Of a stretch of DNA of 64,000 nucleotides, positions 42,420 to 53,458 are shown in pieces. The DNA is from Miltoncostaea oceani. Lineage in GTDB: Bacteria > Actinomycetota > Thermoleophilia > Miltoncostaeales > Miltoncostaeaceae. The position numbers and the translations under genes are program-made. Position 1 is the stretch's first letter, and the number at the start of each line of letters is the position of its first letter. The stretch is from contig NZ_CP064356.1 of assembly GCF_018141545.1 (NCBI RefSeq), positions 1,935,001 to 1,999,000 of the forward strand, given 5' to 3'. The notes beneath the pieces are model-generated. The model did no database searches, had not been told where the DNA came from, and worked only from the letters and a program-made list of their open reading frames with translations.

Positions 42420-43571
42420 ATGTCCGCGAGCGGCGACATCCTGATCCACGGCGACACCGAGCGCTCGCCGGTCATGCGGCACGAGGTGCCGGTCGCCATC
42501 GGCGACCCGTTCCTTTTCATGGAGCGGGACGGCCGGCCGATCGTGCTGACGAACGCGCTGGAGCGCGACCGGATCGCGGCGGTCCTCCCGGACGCGGAGC
42601 TGCTGATGATCGACCAGCTCGGCCTGTTCGAGCTCCTGGAGGGCGGGCTCTCCCGCGACGACGCCGAGCTGGAGGTCGTCGCCCGGGCCGTCGCGGCGGC
42701 GGGGATCACGCGCGCGACGGTGCCCGGGTCGCTGCCCGTCGCCGTGGCGGACCGGCTCCGCGCCGACGGCGTCGTGCTCGACGTGGACACCCCGTCCTTC
42801 GAGGCGCGACGGCGGGTGAAGAACGCCGCGGAGCTCGCGGGGGTCCGCCGTGCCCAGGAGGCCGCCCACCGCGGCCTCGCGGCCGGCGCGGCGCTGCTGC
42901 GGAGCTCCCGCGCCGACGGCGGCCGGCTGGTGCTCGACGGGGAGCCGCTCACGTCCGAGCGGGTGCGGGCGGCCGTCCGCGACGCGTGCGCCGCCGCGGG
43001 CGCGCCGGCGCCGCCGGACATCATGGTCGTGAGCGCCTGGTCGGGTGGTGGCCACGACTCCGGCACCGGGCCGCTCCCGGCGGGCCTGCCGATCCAGATC
43101 GACCTCTGGCCGCGTGACGAGGAGTCGGGCTGCTGGGCCGACATGACCCGCACGTTCGTGGTCGGGGACGTCCCGCCCGAGGTCGCCGCGCTGCACGCCG
43201 TGGTGCGGGAGGCCATCGAGGCGGCGCGGGCCCTGATCCGCCCCGGCGTCCCCGGCCGGGCCCTCTACGAGGCGGCCGCCCAGGTGATCGAGGACGCCGG
43301 GCACCCGACCCTGCGGACCCGCGCGGCGGGCGAGACGCTGACCCACGGCTTCTACTTCTCGCTGGGGCACGGCGTGGGCCTGGAGGTCCACGAGCCGCCA
43401 TCGCTCGGCCTGTCGCGGGAGCACGACCTCGTCGCCGGCGACGTGATCGCCATCGAGCCGGGGATCGAGGGCATCCCCGGCATCGGGGGCGTCCGCCTGG
43501 AGGACCTGATCCTCGTCACCGCCGACGGCCACGAGACGCTCACCGACTACGACTACGGCCTGGCGCCCTGA
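42420..43571 (+). CDS. M24-family Xaa-Pro peptidase
   Basis: 383 residues. N-terminal creatinase-like domain (about 1-130), then a pita-bread metallopeptidase domain. Metal ligands can be seen in QIDLWPRDEESGCWADMTRTF (two Asp), GHGVGLEVHEPP (His), AIEPGI (Glu) and VRLEDLILV (Glu). The first ligand Asp lies in a somewhat changed context (IDLWPRDE). ATG 42420 follows GAGGAGGAA. Probably a cytoplasmic aminopeptidase or dipeptidase. Confidence 0.87.
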   Translation: MSASGDILIHGDTERSPVMRHEVPVAIGDPFLFMERDGRPIVLTNALERDRIAAVLPDAELLMIDQLGLFELLEGGLSRDDAELEVVARAVAAAGITRATVPGSLPVAVADRLRADGVVLDVDTPSFEARRRVKNAAELAGVRRAQEAAHRGLAAGAALLRSSRADGGRLVLDGEPLTSERVRAAVRDACAAAGAPAPPDIMVVSAWSGGGHDSGTGPLPAGLPIQIDLWPRDEESGCWADMTRTFVVGDVPPEVAALHAVVREAIEAARALIRPGVPGRALYEAAAQVIEDAGHPTLRTRAAGETLTHGFYFSLGHGVGLEVHEPPSLGLSREHDLVAGDVIAIEPGIEGIPGIGGVRLEDLILVTADGHETLTDYDYGLAP

Positions 43572-43656
43572 GGGCGTCGCCCGGCCCGGTCGCCGGGGGG
43601 TACGATCGGCCGGGCGCCGGCCCGTGTCCCGGCGGCCGACGACGAGGGGGTACCGC

Positions 43657-45132
43657 GTGCTCGCTGGGGCCGAGAGGGGCAGCCGGCTCGGGAAGGACGA
43701 GTTCAAGGAGGTCGTCCCCGCGCTGCGCGTCGACCTGCTGAACGCCCAGTTCGACCTCACGGGCGCCGACTTCCCCGTGATGGTGTTCATCGCCGGCGAC
43801 GACCGCCTCGCCGGGAGCGAGGTGGTCAAGCGCCTCCACGAGTGGATGGACGCCCGCCACATCGACACGAGCGTCTTCGGGGACCGGCGCCCGGAGGAGG
43901 AGGGGCGGCCCGCCCTGTGGCGCCTGTGGCGGGCCATGCCGGCACGCGGCCGCATGGCCATCTGCGTCGGTGGGCTGATGCGGCAGATCGCCGCCCGCCT
44001 CGACGGCCGGATCGACGACGCCGACATCGACGCATGGACGGGGCACCTGGAGGCGTTCCAGACGGAGCTGCTGACCGACGGCGGGCTGGTGGTGAAGATC
44101 TTCCTCCACACCCCCGCCGACGAGCAGCGGGCACGGCTCGAGTCGGGTGGGGACGGCGCGAGCACGTGGCGGGTCGACGCCCGCGACTGGGAGATGCTCG
44201 ACACGAACGCCGAGGCGCGGCCGTACGTCGAGCGCTTCCTGCGCCGGACCTCCGCCCCGGGGGCGCCGTGGACGGTCGTCGAGGCGACCGACCCGCGCCA
44301 CCGCGACGTCACCGTCGCCCGCGCCATCCTCGACGCCCTGACCGGCCGCCTCGCGGGGCCGCCGCCCGAGGTGCCGAGCGCGCCCGTCGAGATGTTCACG
44401 TCCCGTCCCGGCGAGACGACGGCGCTCGCGGGCGTCGACCTGTCGGCGCGGATGTCGCGGGGCGACTACCGCACGCGGCTCGAGAAGCTCCAGCGCCGCC
44501 TGCACGGCCTGTCGCTCGAGGCGCGGGAGGCCGGGCTGCCGACGGTGCTCGCGTTCGAGGGCTGGGACGCCGCGGGCAAGGGCGGCGTCGTCCGCCGCTG
44601 CACCGCCGCCCTCGAGGTCGGCGACTACCGCGTCGTCCCGGTCGCGGCGCCGACGGTGGAGGAGCTGCGCTACCACTACCTGTGGCGGTTCTGGCGCGCG
44701 CTGCCGCGCCCCGGCGAGACGGTGATCTTCGACCGCTCGTGGTACGGCCGGGTGCTGGTGGAGCGGGTCGAGGGCCTCGCGAGCGCCGCCGAATGGCAAC
44801 GCGGCTACGACGAGATCAACGACTTCGAGGCCCAGCTCGTCGAGTCGGGCTGCCTCGTCCAGAAGTTCTGGCTCCACATCTCCCGCGAGGAGCAGCTCGC
44901 CCGGTTCGAGGCCCGCGAGGAGACGCCGTACAAGAAGTACAAGATCACGGACGAGGACTACCGGAACCGCGACCGGTGGGAGGAGTACGACGGCGCCGTC
45001 GACCAGATGGTGCTGCGCACCTCCACCGACGCCGTCCCGTGGCACCTCGTGAGCGCCGAGGACAAGCAGCACGCCCGCGTCGAGGTGCTCGACATCCTCA
45101 CCTCCGGGCTGAAGCGGGCGCTCAAGGGCTGA
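43657..45132 (+). CDS. pap: Polyphosphate:AMP phosphotransferase (two-domain PPK2)
   Basis: 491 residues with two tandem PPK2 domains. The second keeps Walker A EGWDAAGKGG (about 304), the lid RFWRALPRPGE and FDRSWYGRVLVERVEG. The first (IAGDDRLAGSEVVKRL, about 47) has lost the P-loop Lys. This one-dead/one-active layout is that of class II PPK2, which makes ADP from AMP and polyphosphate. Start GTG 43657 matches the family N-terminus (GAERGSRLGKDEFKEVVPALR). Confidence 0.92.
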   Translation: MLAGAERGSRLGKDEFKEVVPALRVDLLNAQFDLTGADFPVMVFIAGDDRLAGSEVVKRLHEWMDARHIDTSVFGDRRPEEEGRPALWRLWRAMPARGRMAICVGGLMRQIAARLDGRIDDADIDAWTGHLEAFQTELLTDGGLVVKIFLHTPADEQRARLESGGDGASTWRVDARDWEMLDTNAEARPYVERFLRRTSAPGAPWTVVEATDPRHRDVTVARAILDALTGRLAGPPPEVPSAPVEMFTSRPGETTALAGVDLSARMSRGDYRTRLEKLQRRLHGLSLEAREAGLPTVLAFEGWDAAGKGGVVRRCTAALEVGDYRVVPVAAPTVEELRYHYLWRFWRALPRPGETVIFDRSWYGRVLVERVEGLASAAEWQRGYDEINDFEAQLVESGCLVQKFWLHISREEQLARFEAREETPYKKYKITDEDYRNRDRWEEYDGAVDQMVLRTSTDAVPWHLVSAEDKQHARVEVLDILTSGLKRALKG

Positions 45133-45207
45133 CGCGCAGCCCCGGCGGGCCCGGCCGGGGAGACCGCGGTCCGGGCCGCGGGCCCGGCACCCGTACGCCC
45201 CGGTCCA

Positions 45208-45239
45208 CGTGGGGGCCGGCCCGGGGGCCGGCCCCCACG
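45208..45239. terminator. Bidirectional hairpin between PPK2 gene and recA
   Basis: Perfect 15-bp arms CGTGGGGGCCGGCCC (45208-45222) and GGGCCGGCCCCCACG (45225-45239) lie between convergent genes, ending four bases before the recA stop codon. Confidence 0.8.
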
Positions 45240-45243
45240 GCGC

Positions 45244-46323
45244 CTAGCGCTTGGCGGGGGCCAGCTTGGGGGTCTTCGGCGTGGCCGTGCCCGCGGCGTG
45301 CTCGATGATCTCGCCCGTCGCCGGGTCGAAGGCGGGGTGCCCGGGGACACCCGCGTCCTCGCGGATCTTCGCCTCGAGCTGGTCGGCGATGTCGGAGTGC
45401 TCCCGCAGGAACGCCCGCGCCGCGTGGCGGCCCTGGCCGAGGCGCTCGTCACCGAACGAGAAGTACGCCCCGCTCTTCTGGACCATCCCGCGCTCGACGC
45501 CGAGGTCGATGAGGTTGCCCTCGTGGGAGATGCCCTCGCCGTAGATGATGTCGAACTCGGCCTGCCGGAACGGCGGGGCCACCTTGTTCTTCACGACCTT
45601 CACCCGGGCGCGGTTGCCGACGGCCTCCGTGCCCTCCTTGAGGGTCTCGATGCGGCGGATGTCGAGGCGCACCGACGCGTAGAACTTGAGGGCGCGCCCA
45701 CCCGGCGTCGTCTCGGGCGAGCCGAACATGACGCCGATCTTCTCGCGCAGCTGGTTCGTGAAGATGCAGATCGTGCCGGCGCGGTTCAGGTTGCCGGCGA
45801 GCTTGCGCAGCGCCTGCGACATGAGGCGGGCCTGGAGGCCGACGTGGGTGTCCCCCATCTCGCCCTCGATCTCGGCCTTCGGCACGAGCGCCGCCACCGA
45901 GTCGATCGCGACCACGTCGAGCGCGGCGGAGCGGACCAGGAGGTCGGCGATCTCGAGCGCCTGCTCGCCGTGGTCGGGCTGCGAGAGCAGCAGCTCGTCG
46001 ACGTCGACGCCGATCGCCTTGGCGTAGGTCGGGTCCATCGCGTGCTCGGCGTCGATGAAGGCGCAGAGCCCGCCGCGCTTCTGTGCCTGGGCGATCAGGT
46101 GGTAGAGCATCGTCGTCTTGCCGGAGCTCTCCGGGCCGAAGACCTCGACGATCCTCCCGCGCGGGATGCCGCCGATGCCGAGCGCGATGTCGAGCGCGAG
46201 CGACCCCGTCGGCACGGCGGAGACCTCGGTCAGTGCGCTGTCGCTCATCTTCATGATCGAGCCCTTGCCGAACTGACGCTCGATCTGCGCGACGGCCGAG
46301 CCCAGCGCCTCGTGCTTCTCCAC
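45244..46323 (-). CDS. recA: Recombinase RecA
   Basis: 359 residues. Walker [14 protein letters not shown]1 region [20 protein letters not shown]2 and [28 protein letters not shown] are all intact. Central to homologous recombination and SOS induction. GTG 46323 follows AGGAGG. No intein. A LexA-type box overlaps the promoter about 110 bases upstream. Confidence 0.98.
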   Translation of the reverse strand: MEKHEALGSAVAQIERQFGKGSIMKMSDSALTEVSAVPTGSLALDIALGIGGIPRGRIVEVFGPESSGKTTMLYHLIAQAQKRGGLCAFIDAEHAMDPTYAKAIGVDVDELLLSQPDHGEQALEIADLLVRSAALDVVAIDSVAALVPKAEIEGEMGDTHVGLQARLMSQALRKLAGNLNRAGTICIFTNQLREKIGVMFGSPETTPGGRALKFYASVRLDIRRIETLKEGTEAVGNRARVKVVKNKVAPPFRQAEFDIIYGEGISHEGNLIDLGVERGMVQKSGAYFSFGDERLGQGRHAARAFLREHSDIADQLEAKIREDAGVPGHPAFDPATGEIIEHAAGTATPKTPKLAPAKR

Positions 46324-46404
46324 GGAGGGCCTCCTCGAGGGGGTGGTGTTCCATGACTGCCGGCGGAGCAACCCTGCGGACCACCCACCCGGCGACTGGT
46401 GGAG

Positions 46405-46445
46405 ATCATAGTGCGGGGTCCGGCCGGATATCGAACACGTGTTCC
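46405..46445 (-). promoter_or_regulatory. recA promoter with SOS (LexA) box
   Basis: The -10 TATGAT is at 46410-46405 on the minus strand. The box CGAACACGTGTTCC (46432-46445) contains GAAC-N4-GTTC, the Gram-positive/actinobacterial LexA consensus, and overlaps the expected -35 (TTCGAT). LexA would occlude polymerase. Confidence 0.82.
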
Positions 46446-46488
46446 CGGCGATCGTGCCGGAACGGCGCCGCGGGGGCGCCGGCGGACG

Positions 46489-47742
46489 TCACACTGCGGG
46501 CGGCTCCTCCAGCGCGCGGCGCAGCAGGTGCAGCGCCGCGGCGACCGACCGGGAGCGGATCGCCTCGCGCGAGCCCCCGCGTCCCAGCGCCACGTGCCGG
46601 GCCCCCACCGGGCCCGCGAGGCCGACGTGGACCGTGCCGACCGGCTTGTCGTCCGTTCCGCCGCCCGGACCCGCGACGCCCGTGACCGAGAGGGCCCAGT
46701 CGCTCCCGAGGCGCTCGCGCGCGCCCGCCGCCATCGCCGCGGCGCACTCCGCCGAGACGGCGCCGTGGGCGCGGATGATCGCGGGGTCCACCCCGAGCAG
46801 CGCGGACTTCACGTCGTCGGCGTAGGCGATGACGCCGCCGCGCACGTAGGCCGACGACCCCGGCCGCGCGGTCAGCCGGGCGCCGAGCCCCCCGCCCGTG
46901 CACGACTCCGCGACCGCCACCGTCTGACCGGCCGCGACGAGCCGCCGCGCCACCACCTCGTCGACCGTCGCGCCGTCGCGGCTGAAGAGGGCGTCCCCCA
47001 CCCCCGCGGCGATCATCTCCTCCAGGGCGTCGGCGGCGTCGCGGTCCGCGGGGTCGACCCGCACCGTCACCTCCAGCTCGCCCTCGCGTGCGCAGATCCC
47101 GACGCGCAGCCGCTCCCACGCCGCGGGGTCGAAGCCGTCGACCGCCGCGATCAGCTGCGACTCGGGGACGGCGTACAGCCGCAGCACCCGCTCGTCCGCC
47201 ACGGCGGCGCGGGCCAGCACCCCCGCGAGGGGCTCGCGCCCCACGGCGTCCGCCCACATGCGCGCGAGCTCCCACGGCGGACCGGGCAGGACCGCCACCA
47301 CGACGCCGTCGTGCTCCAGGAGGCAGCCGGGGGCGGTGCCCGGCGGGGGCAGCATCACCGAGCCCACGGGCAGCGTCGCCTGCTTCTCCTGGACGCGCCG
47401 GCGCACCTCCTCGGACGCGTCGATGCGGATGACCCGGGACGCCACCAGCGCCAGGGCCTCGCGGTCGAGGTGCAGGGCGCGTCCGGTGGCCCGGGCCACC
47501 GCCTCCATCGTGACGTCGTCGTGGGTCGGGCCGAGCCCCCCGGAGACGCAGACGAGGTCCACGCCCGACGCGATCAGCCGCGCGAGCGCGTCCGCGATGT
47601 CGGGGAGGTCGTCGGAGACCATCTCCCACCGAGAGACCTCGACGCCGCGCGACCCGAGGTCGCGCGCGAGGTGGCCGGCGTTGCGCTCCTGGATCCGGCC
47701 GCGCAGCACCTCGTCACCGGTGATGAGCACCGCCGCCCGCAC
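46489..47742 (-). CDS. cinA: CinA family protein (nucleotide amidohydrolase)
   Basis: 417 residues. N-terminal MoCF-like domain (AAVLITGDEVLRGRIQERNAGHLARDL, VSGGLGPTHDDVT) and C-terminal amidase domain with AESCTGGGLGARLTARPGSSAYVRGGVIAYAD and SVTGVAGPGGG. Members recycle pyridine nucleotides (NMN deamidase, ADP-ribose hydrolysis). Upstream of recA, a widely conserved arrangement. GTG 47742 starts 19 bases after the RodZ-like gene. Confidence 0.92.
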   Translation of the reverse strand: MRAAVLITGDEVLRGRIQERNAGHLARDLGSRGVEVSRWEMVSDDLPDIADALARLIASGVDLVCVSGGLGPTHDDVTMEAVARATGRALHLDREALALVASRVIRIDASEEVRRRVQEKQATLPVGSVMLPPPGTAPGCLLEHDGVVVAVLPGPPWELARMWADAVGREPLAGVLARAAVADERVLRLYAVPESQLIAAVDGFDPAAWERLRVGICAREGELEVTVRVDPADRDAADALEEMIAAGVGDALFSRDGATVDEVVARRLVAAGQTVAVAESCTGGGLGARLTARPGSSAYVRGGVIAYADDVKSALLGVDPAIIRAHGAVSAECAAAMAAGARERLGSDWALSVTGVAGPGGGTDDKPVGTVHVGLAGPVGARHVALGRGGSREAIRSRSVAAALHLLRRALEEPPAV

Positions 47743-47761
47743 CGCGGCGACGTCCCGCCGG

Positions 47762-48589
47762 TCAGGCGTCCTGGACCCCGGTGGTCGTCAGGAGCCACGC
47801 GCCGCCCTCGGTGCCGAGGGTGGTGGTCGGCCGCTTCCCGATCTTCACGTCGAGCTCGGCGGGGTTCGACGCCCGCACCCAGACGCCCTGCGCGACGCGG
47901 AAGGTCTGCGTCTGCCCGGGGGCGATGACGCCGGTGAACACCACGCGGCCGTTGGCGGTGCGGCTGCGCACCTCGACCCAGCAGCCGTTCTCGCCGGTGC
48001 CCGTGAGGACGATGGCGGTGCGCTTCGCCGGCTGCGGGCGCTCCGTGGAGTCGGTGTCGGGCTCCGTGACCGCCGGTGTCGTGAGGCCGGCGGCGCCGGG
48101 GGGCGACGTCGGGGAGATCACGGCCGGGGTCGAGCTCTCGCCCACACCCAGCCAGATCAGGAGCGCGACGGTCATGACGCCGCCGATCGCGAGCCACAGC
48201 AGCTGCACCTCGGTGCGGCGCGGACGCGCACGGCGCCGCGGAGGCGTGCCCTGGCGGCGGCGGGGCGACGACAGGTCCCGGTGGCTGCGGGGCGCGGCCC
48301 CGGGCCGCGGGACCCGCGACGACAGCCCGCTCTCGGACCCGCGGAACTCGCGGAACTCCCCGAACCGGGACTCGTACTCGTCGAGGACCAGGCGGCCGTC
48401 GAGGTCGAGGAAGTCGGCGTACGTGCGGAGGAACCCGCGCACGTACGTCGGCGACGGCATGAGGTCGAACTGCTCCTCTTCCATCGCCCGGAGGTATTTG
48501 GCTCTGATCTTGGTCTCGGCCTCGCAGTCGAGGATGTCCAACCCTCGGCGGAGGCGAGCCTCACGGAGTGTGTTTCCGATTTCGAACAT
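47762..48589 (-). CDS. RodZ-like HTH membrane protein
   Basis: 275 residues. N-terminal HTH_25 domain (FEIGNTLREARLRRGLDILDCEAETKIRAKYLRAMEEEQFDLMPSPTYVRGFLRTYADFL), then a basic linker, one membrane segment (about 143-163) and an extracytoplasmic DUF4115-type domain. The architecture is that of RodZ, a cell-shape/division-linked protein. ATG 48589 begins directly at the HTH; ATG 48610 is an alternative. Confidence 0.85.
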   Translation of the reverse strand: MFEIGNTLREARLRRGLDILDCEAETKIRAKYLRAMEEEQFDLMPSPTYVRGFLRTYADFLDLDGRLVLDEYESRFGEFREFRGSESGLSSRVPRPGAAPRSHRDLSSPRRRQGTPPRRRARPRRTEVQLLWLAIGGVMTVALLIWLGVGESSTPAVISPTSPPGAAGLTTPAVTEPDTDSTERPQPAKRTAIVLTGTGENGCWVEVRSRTANGRVVFTGVIAPGQTQTFRVAQGVWVRASNPAELDVKIGKRPTTTLGTEGGAWLLTTTGVQDA

Positions 48590-48665
48590 GGGCGCGTCGG
48601 CGAGCGGCATCCGGCCGCTCGGTGCGGCACCCTAGCCCAGTTCGCGCGCGCCGTGCAACCCGTCC

Positions 48666-51086
48666 CTACGCCTCGTCGTCCTCCTCGGCCTCCGGGGACC
48701 GGCGCAGGATGCGGTCGACGTCGCCGGCGCCCACCAGGACGGTGCGCGGCTTCGACCCCTCGTGGCCCGACACGATCCCCATGCGCTCCATCGCGTCCAC
48801 GAGGCGCCCGGCGCGGGCGTAGCCCACGCCGAGGCGGCGCTGCAGCAGCGACACCGACGCGGTGCCCTGCTCCACCACCATGTCGATGGCCCGCTCGATC
48901 ATGTCGTCGGCGTCGGCGTCGACGGGGTCGTCGACCGGCTCCGGGCGCTCCATCAGCTCCTGGCGCATCTGGGGCTTGCCCTGCGCGCGCCAGTGGTCGG
49001 TGATCGCGAGGATCTCGTCCTCGCCGACGTACGCGCCCTGCAGGCGCTGCAGGCGCGACGTCCCGACGGGGCGGAACAGCATGTCGCCGTGGCCGAGCAG
49101 CGACTCCGCGCCGCCGGCGTCGAGGACGACGCGCGAGTCGACCTGGGACGACACCGCGAACGCGATCCGCGACGGGACGTTCGCCTTGATCATGCCGGTG
49201 ATGACGTCCGCCGACGGCCGCTGCGTCGCGAGGACGAGGTGGATGCCGACCGCCCGGCTCTTCTGGGCGAGGCGGATGATGGAGTCCTCCACCTCGGCGG
49301 GCGAGACCATCATCAGGTCGGCGAGCTCGTCGATGACGACGAGGATCGTCGGCATCGGGGGCTCACCGGACGCCGCCCGCGCCTCGTTCCAGTCGCGCAG
49401 GTTGCGGGCCCGCTTCATGCCCATCAGCTCGTAGCGGGTCTCCATCTCGCGGACGATGTTGGAGAGGACCGCCGCGGCGTCCTTCATGTTCGTGACCACC
49501 GGCGTGAGCAGGTGCGGGATGCTCTCGTAGTGGTTGAGCTCGACCTTCTTCGGGTCGATCAGGATCATCTTCAGGTCCTCGGGCGTGGACCGCAGCAGCA
49601 CCGAGGCGAGCAGGGCGTTGAGGCAGACGCTCTTGCCGGTGCCGGTCGAGCCGGCGATCAGCAGGTGCGGCATCTTCGCCAGGTCGATGTAGACGGGCTT
49701 GCCGCCGAGGTCGAGGCCCAGCCAGGCCATCAGGGGGCCCGCGTGGGCGGGGAACTCCCGGGTGATGTCCCCGAGCGTCACGAGCGAGGCCTCGGGGTTC
49801 GGGACCTCGACGCCGACGGCCTGCTTGCCGGGGATCGGGGCGATGATCCGCAGCTCCTCCCGCGACGCGAGCGCGTACGCCAGGTCGTCGCGGAGCGCCG
49901 TGATCCGGCCGACCTTCGTGCCGGGGGCGAGCTGGAGCTCGTAGCGCGTGACGCGGGGACCGCCGACCGTGTCGGAGACCTTCGCCTCGATGCCGAAGTG
50001 CCCGAGGGCCTCCTCCAGCAGGCGGCTCGTGCGCTGGATCAGCTCCTCCGGCTGGCTCGTCGGGCCGCTGGAGCGCTTCAGGAGGCTGAGCGGCGGGCGG
50101 CGGTACGCCACGCCGGTGCGGGCGCCGCGGACGGTGCGCTCCGGCTCCGGCGCCGGGGCGAACACCTCGAGGTCGGGCGCCTCCTCCGCCAGCCCGAGCT
50201 GCTCGACCGGCTCGGCGTGGGCCGGTGCCGGCGCGGGGGCGAGGGCGACGGCCGCCGTCAGCGGGGTCGCGGTGCGCGGGAGGATCTCCTCCTCCACGTG
50301 CTCGCCCACCAGGGCGGGCGACGGCGGCATGCCCGACGGGCCGTCGAAGAGGTCGGAGAAGGCGTCGGCGCCGTCCACGAGCGGCCGGGCGGCCGCGAGC
50401 CGGGCACGCCGGCGCCCGATCAGGGTGGGCGGCTCGATCGCGTCGATGCGCTCCCGCACGCCGCGGACCGTGGCGGTGGTCGCGGTCGTCGCGACACGGC
50501 CGACCTGGCGGGAGGCGACCACGGCGCCCTCCCCCCCGCGCCGCACCGCGACGCCGAGGGAGGCCCCCGAGATCAGGACGACCGCCGCGATCAGGCCGAC
50601 GAGCACCAGCAGCGCGGTGCCGAACCCGCCGACGGTGCTGCTCGTCGCCCAGTAGCCGAGCTCGCCGATGTAGCCGCCGCGGCCGCCGAGGCCGTCGTCG
50701 AACCACGACACCCGCTCGGTGCCGCCCGTCCCGAGGCTCCCGCCCGCGAGGGCGACCAGCAGCGCGAACGCGCCGATGCCGACGCCGAGGCGCAGGGGCC
50801 GGGCGGCGAGCAGCGGGTGGTCGAGGATCAGCGCGATGCCGACCAGGATCAGCGTCAGGGGGGCGAGGGCGACCGCGCGGCCCACGAGCAGGCGCAGCCC
50901 GTCCTCGAGCCACCCGCCGACCGGGCCGGCGCCGAAGCCGAGGAAGAGGGAGACGGCGAGGAACACGCCGAGGGCGACGAGGCCGAGGCCGATCAGCTCG
51001 CGCGTCTGGGCGTCGTTGCGCGACCCGCGGCCCGCGGGCTTCGCGGGGCGGCGGCGCCGGCTCGAATGGGCGACCTGCGTGCCGAT
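48666..51086 (-). CDS. ftsK: DNA translocase FtsK/SpoIIIE
   Basis: About 806 residues. Four membrane segments at the N-terminus, a variable linker, then the motor: VYIDLAKMPHLLIAGSTGTGKSVCLN (Walker A near 478), ILVVIDELADLMM (Walker B), and a C-terminal gamma winged helix (LLQRRLGVGYARAGRLVDAMERMGIV). Moves chromosomes at division. The conserved N-terminus SRNDAQTRELIGLGLVALG has no ATG/GTG/TTG before it in frame. An AGGAGG site lies six bases before ATC 51086-51084, the likely start. GTG 50966 would cut the first membrane helix and lacks a ribosome-binding site. Confidence 0.9.
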   Translation of the reverse strand: MGTQVAHSSRRRRPAKPAGRGSRNDAQTRELIGLGLVALGVFLAVSLFLGFGAGPVGGWLEDGLRLLVGRAVALAPLTLILVGIALILDHPLLAARPLRLGVGIGAFALLVALAGGSLGTGGTERVSWFDDGLGGRGGYIGELGYWATSSTVGGFGTALLVLVGLIAAVVLISGASLGVAVRRGGEGAVVASRQVGRVATTATTATVRGVRERIDAIEPPTLIGRRRARLAAARPLVDGADAFSDLFDGPSGMPPSPALVGEHVEEEILPRTATPLTAAVALAPAPAPAHAEPVEQLGLAEEAPDLEVFAPAPEPERTVRGARTGVAYRRPPLSLLKRSSGPTSQPEELIQRTSRLLEEALGHFGIEAKVSDTVGGPRVTRYELQLAPGTKVGRITALRDDLAYALASREELRIIAPIPGKQAVGVEVPNPEASLVTLGDITREFPAHAGPLMAWLGLDLGGKPVYIDLAKMPHLLIAGSTGTGKSVCLNALLASVLLRSTPEDLKMILIDPKKVELNHYESIPHLLTPVVTNMKDAAAVLSNIVREMETRYELMGMKRARNLRDWNEARAASGEPPMPTILVVIDELADLMMVSPAEVEDSIIRLAQKSRAVGIHLVLATQRPSADVITGMIKANVPSRIAFAVSSQVDSRVVLDAGGAESLLGHGDMLFRPVGTSRLQRLQGAYVGEDEILAITDHWRAQGKPQMRQELMERPEPVDDPVDADADDMIERAIDMVVEQGTASVSLLQRRLGVGYARAGRLVDAMERMGIVSGHEGSKPRTVLVGAGDVDRILRRSPEAEEDDEA

Positions 51087-51217
51087 CTCACACCTCCTGG
51101 ATGCGCGACGTACGGGCGCACGCCCGCGTCGGAGGGATTGGCCGTGGGCGTCGGTCTTCCTGCCGGGCTAGGGTTCGTGACTGGAATCCCGAACCGGACA
51201 CGCACCAGGAGGCTCCT

Positions 51218-51820
51218 GTGGCCCATCAGCTCTCACCCATCGCGAAGCCCGACAAGATCCTGAAGCTCGACGGGATCTCCGCCGAGTCGGTGGAGGCCCA
51301 CTGGGGTCTCTACGAGGCCTATGTGAAGAAGTACAACGAGGTCCAGGAGAAGCTCGGGGGCGCCGACCGCTCCGCCGCGAACCAGATCTACTCCGAGTAC
51401 CGCGGCCTGCGCGAGCAGCTCACGTTCGCGATCGGCGGCATCAAGAACCACGAGCTCTACTTCAACAACCTCGGCAACCAGGGCGGCTCGCCGTCCGACG
51501 TGCTCGCCGGTCAGGTCGAGAAGGACTTCGGCTCCCACGACGCGATGATCACCGAGCTGAAGGCCGGTGGCATGGCCGGTCGCGGCTGGGCCTGGGTCGC
51601 CTGGGACTGGGACTGGTCCCGCCTCGACGTCTACATCGGCGACGCCCAGAACACGTTCCCCGTCTGGAACGCCACCCCGATCCTCGCGCTCGACGTGTAC
51701 GAGCACTCGTACATCCGCGACTTCTCGACGGCGCGCCCGAAGTACATCGAGGCCTTCGTCGCCAACATCGACTGGGCCGACGTGTCCGGTCGCTGGGAGC
51801 GGATCGCCAAGGAGCTGTGA
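51218..51820 (+). CDS. sodA: Superoxide dismutase, Fe/Mn type
   Basis: 200 residues. Metal ligands: His in VEAHWGLYEAYVKKYNE, His in GIKNHELYFNNLG, Asp and His in LALDVYEHSYIRDF. The active-site segment GWAWVAWDWDWSRL replaces the usual GWxWL. Detoxifies superoxide in the cytoplasm. GTG 51218 follows CAGGAGG. Divergent from ftsK across 131 bases. Fe versus Mn preference cannot be judged. Confidence 0.92.
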   Translation: MAHQLSPIAKPDKILKLDGISAESVEAHWGLYEAYVKKYNEVQEKLGGADRSAANQIYSEYRGLREQLTFAIGGIKNHELYFNNLGNQGGSPSDVLAGQVEKDFGSHDAMITELKAGGMAGRGWAWVAWDWDWSRLDVYIGDAQNTFPVWNATPILALDVYEHSYIRDFSTARPKYIEAFVANIDWADVSGRWERIAKEL

Positions 51821-51916
51821 CCACGCGCCTCCCGCGGCGGCGTCGCCGCTGATCGCGAGGACGGCGCGGACGGCGGTACCCGGCCCCGCCGGGGACGGCC
51901 GCCGGACGGACGGAAC

Positions 51917-51950
51917 CCGACGCCCCCGCTCGCATGAGCGGGGGCGTCGG
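51917..51950. terminator. Hairpin terminator after sodA (bidirectional)
   Basis: Perfect 15-bp arms CCGACGCCCCCGCTC (51917-51931) and GAGCGGGGGCGTCGG (51936-51950) with loop GCAT, followed by TCGTTCC. It sits between the convergent sodA and ice-binding-like genes. Confidence 0.85.
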
Positions 51951-51961
51951 TCGTTCCGGGG

Positions 51962-53293
<1,332 letters not shown>

Positions 53294-53458
53294 GGAACCC
53301 CTTCGGCGGGGAGGTCCGAGCCGGCGCCCACCGGTGAGGGGCGCCCGGCGTGCTCCCCGGGGGACGGCACACACCGCCCTCCCCCCCATCGGCACCCGGG
53401 GCGTCCACCGCGAGGACGCGCGGGTCGCCGCGACGGGCGCGGCCCGCCCGGCGTGGGG

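Noticed and set aside
40824-44399. A 1191-codon minus-strand frame running through the M24 peptidase and PPK2 regions
   Set aside because: Only its last 490 codons match an AAA ATPase; the rest is the antisense of well-supported plus-strand genes in GC-rich DNA.
50993-51226. A 77-residue minus-strand frame with canonical start overlapping the ftsK 5-prime end
   Set aside because: Arg/Pro-rich, frame-shifted relative to the conserved FtsK N-terminus, and ends inside the ftsK gene.
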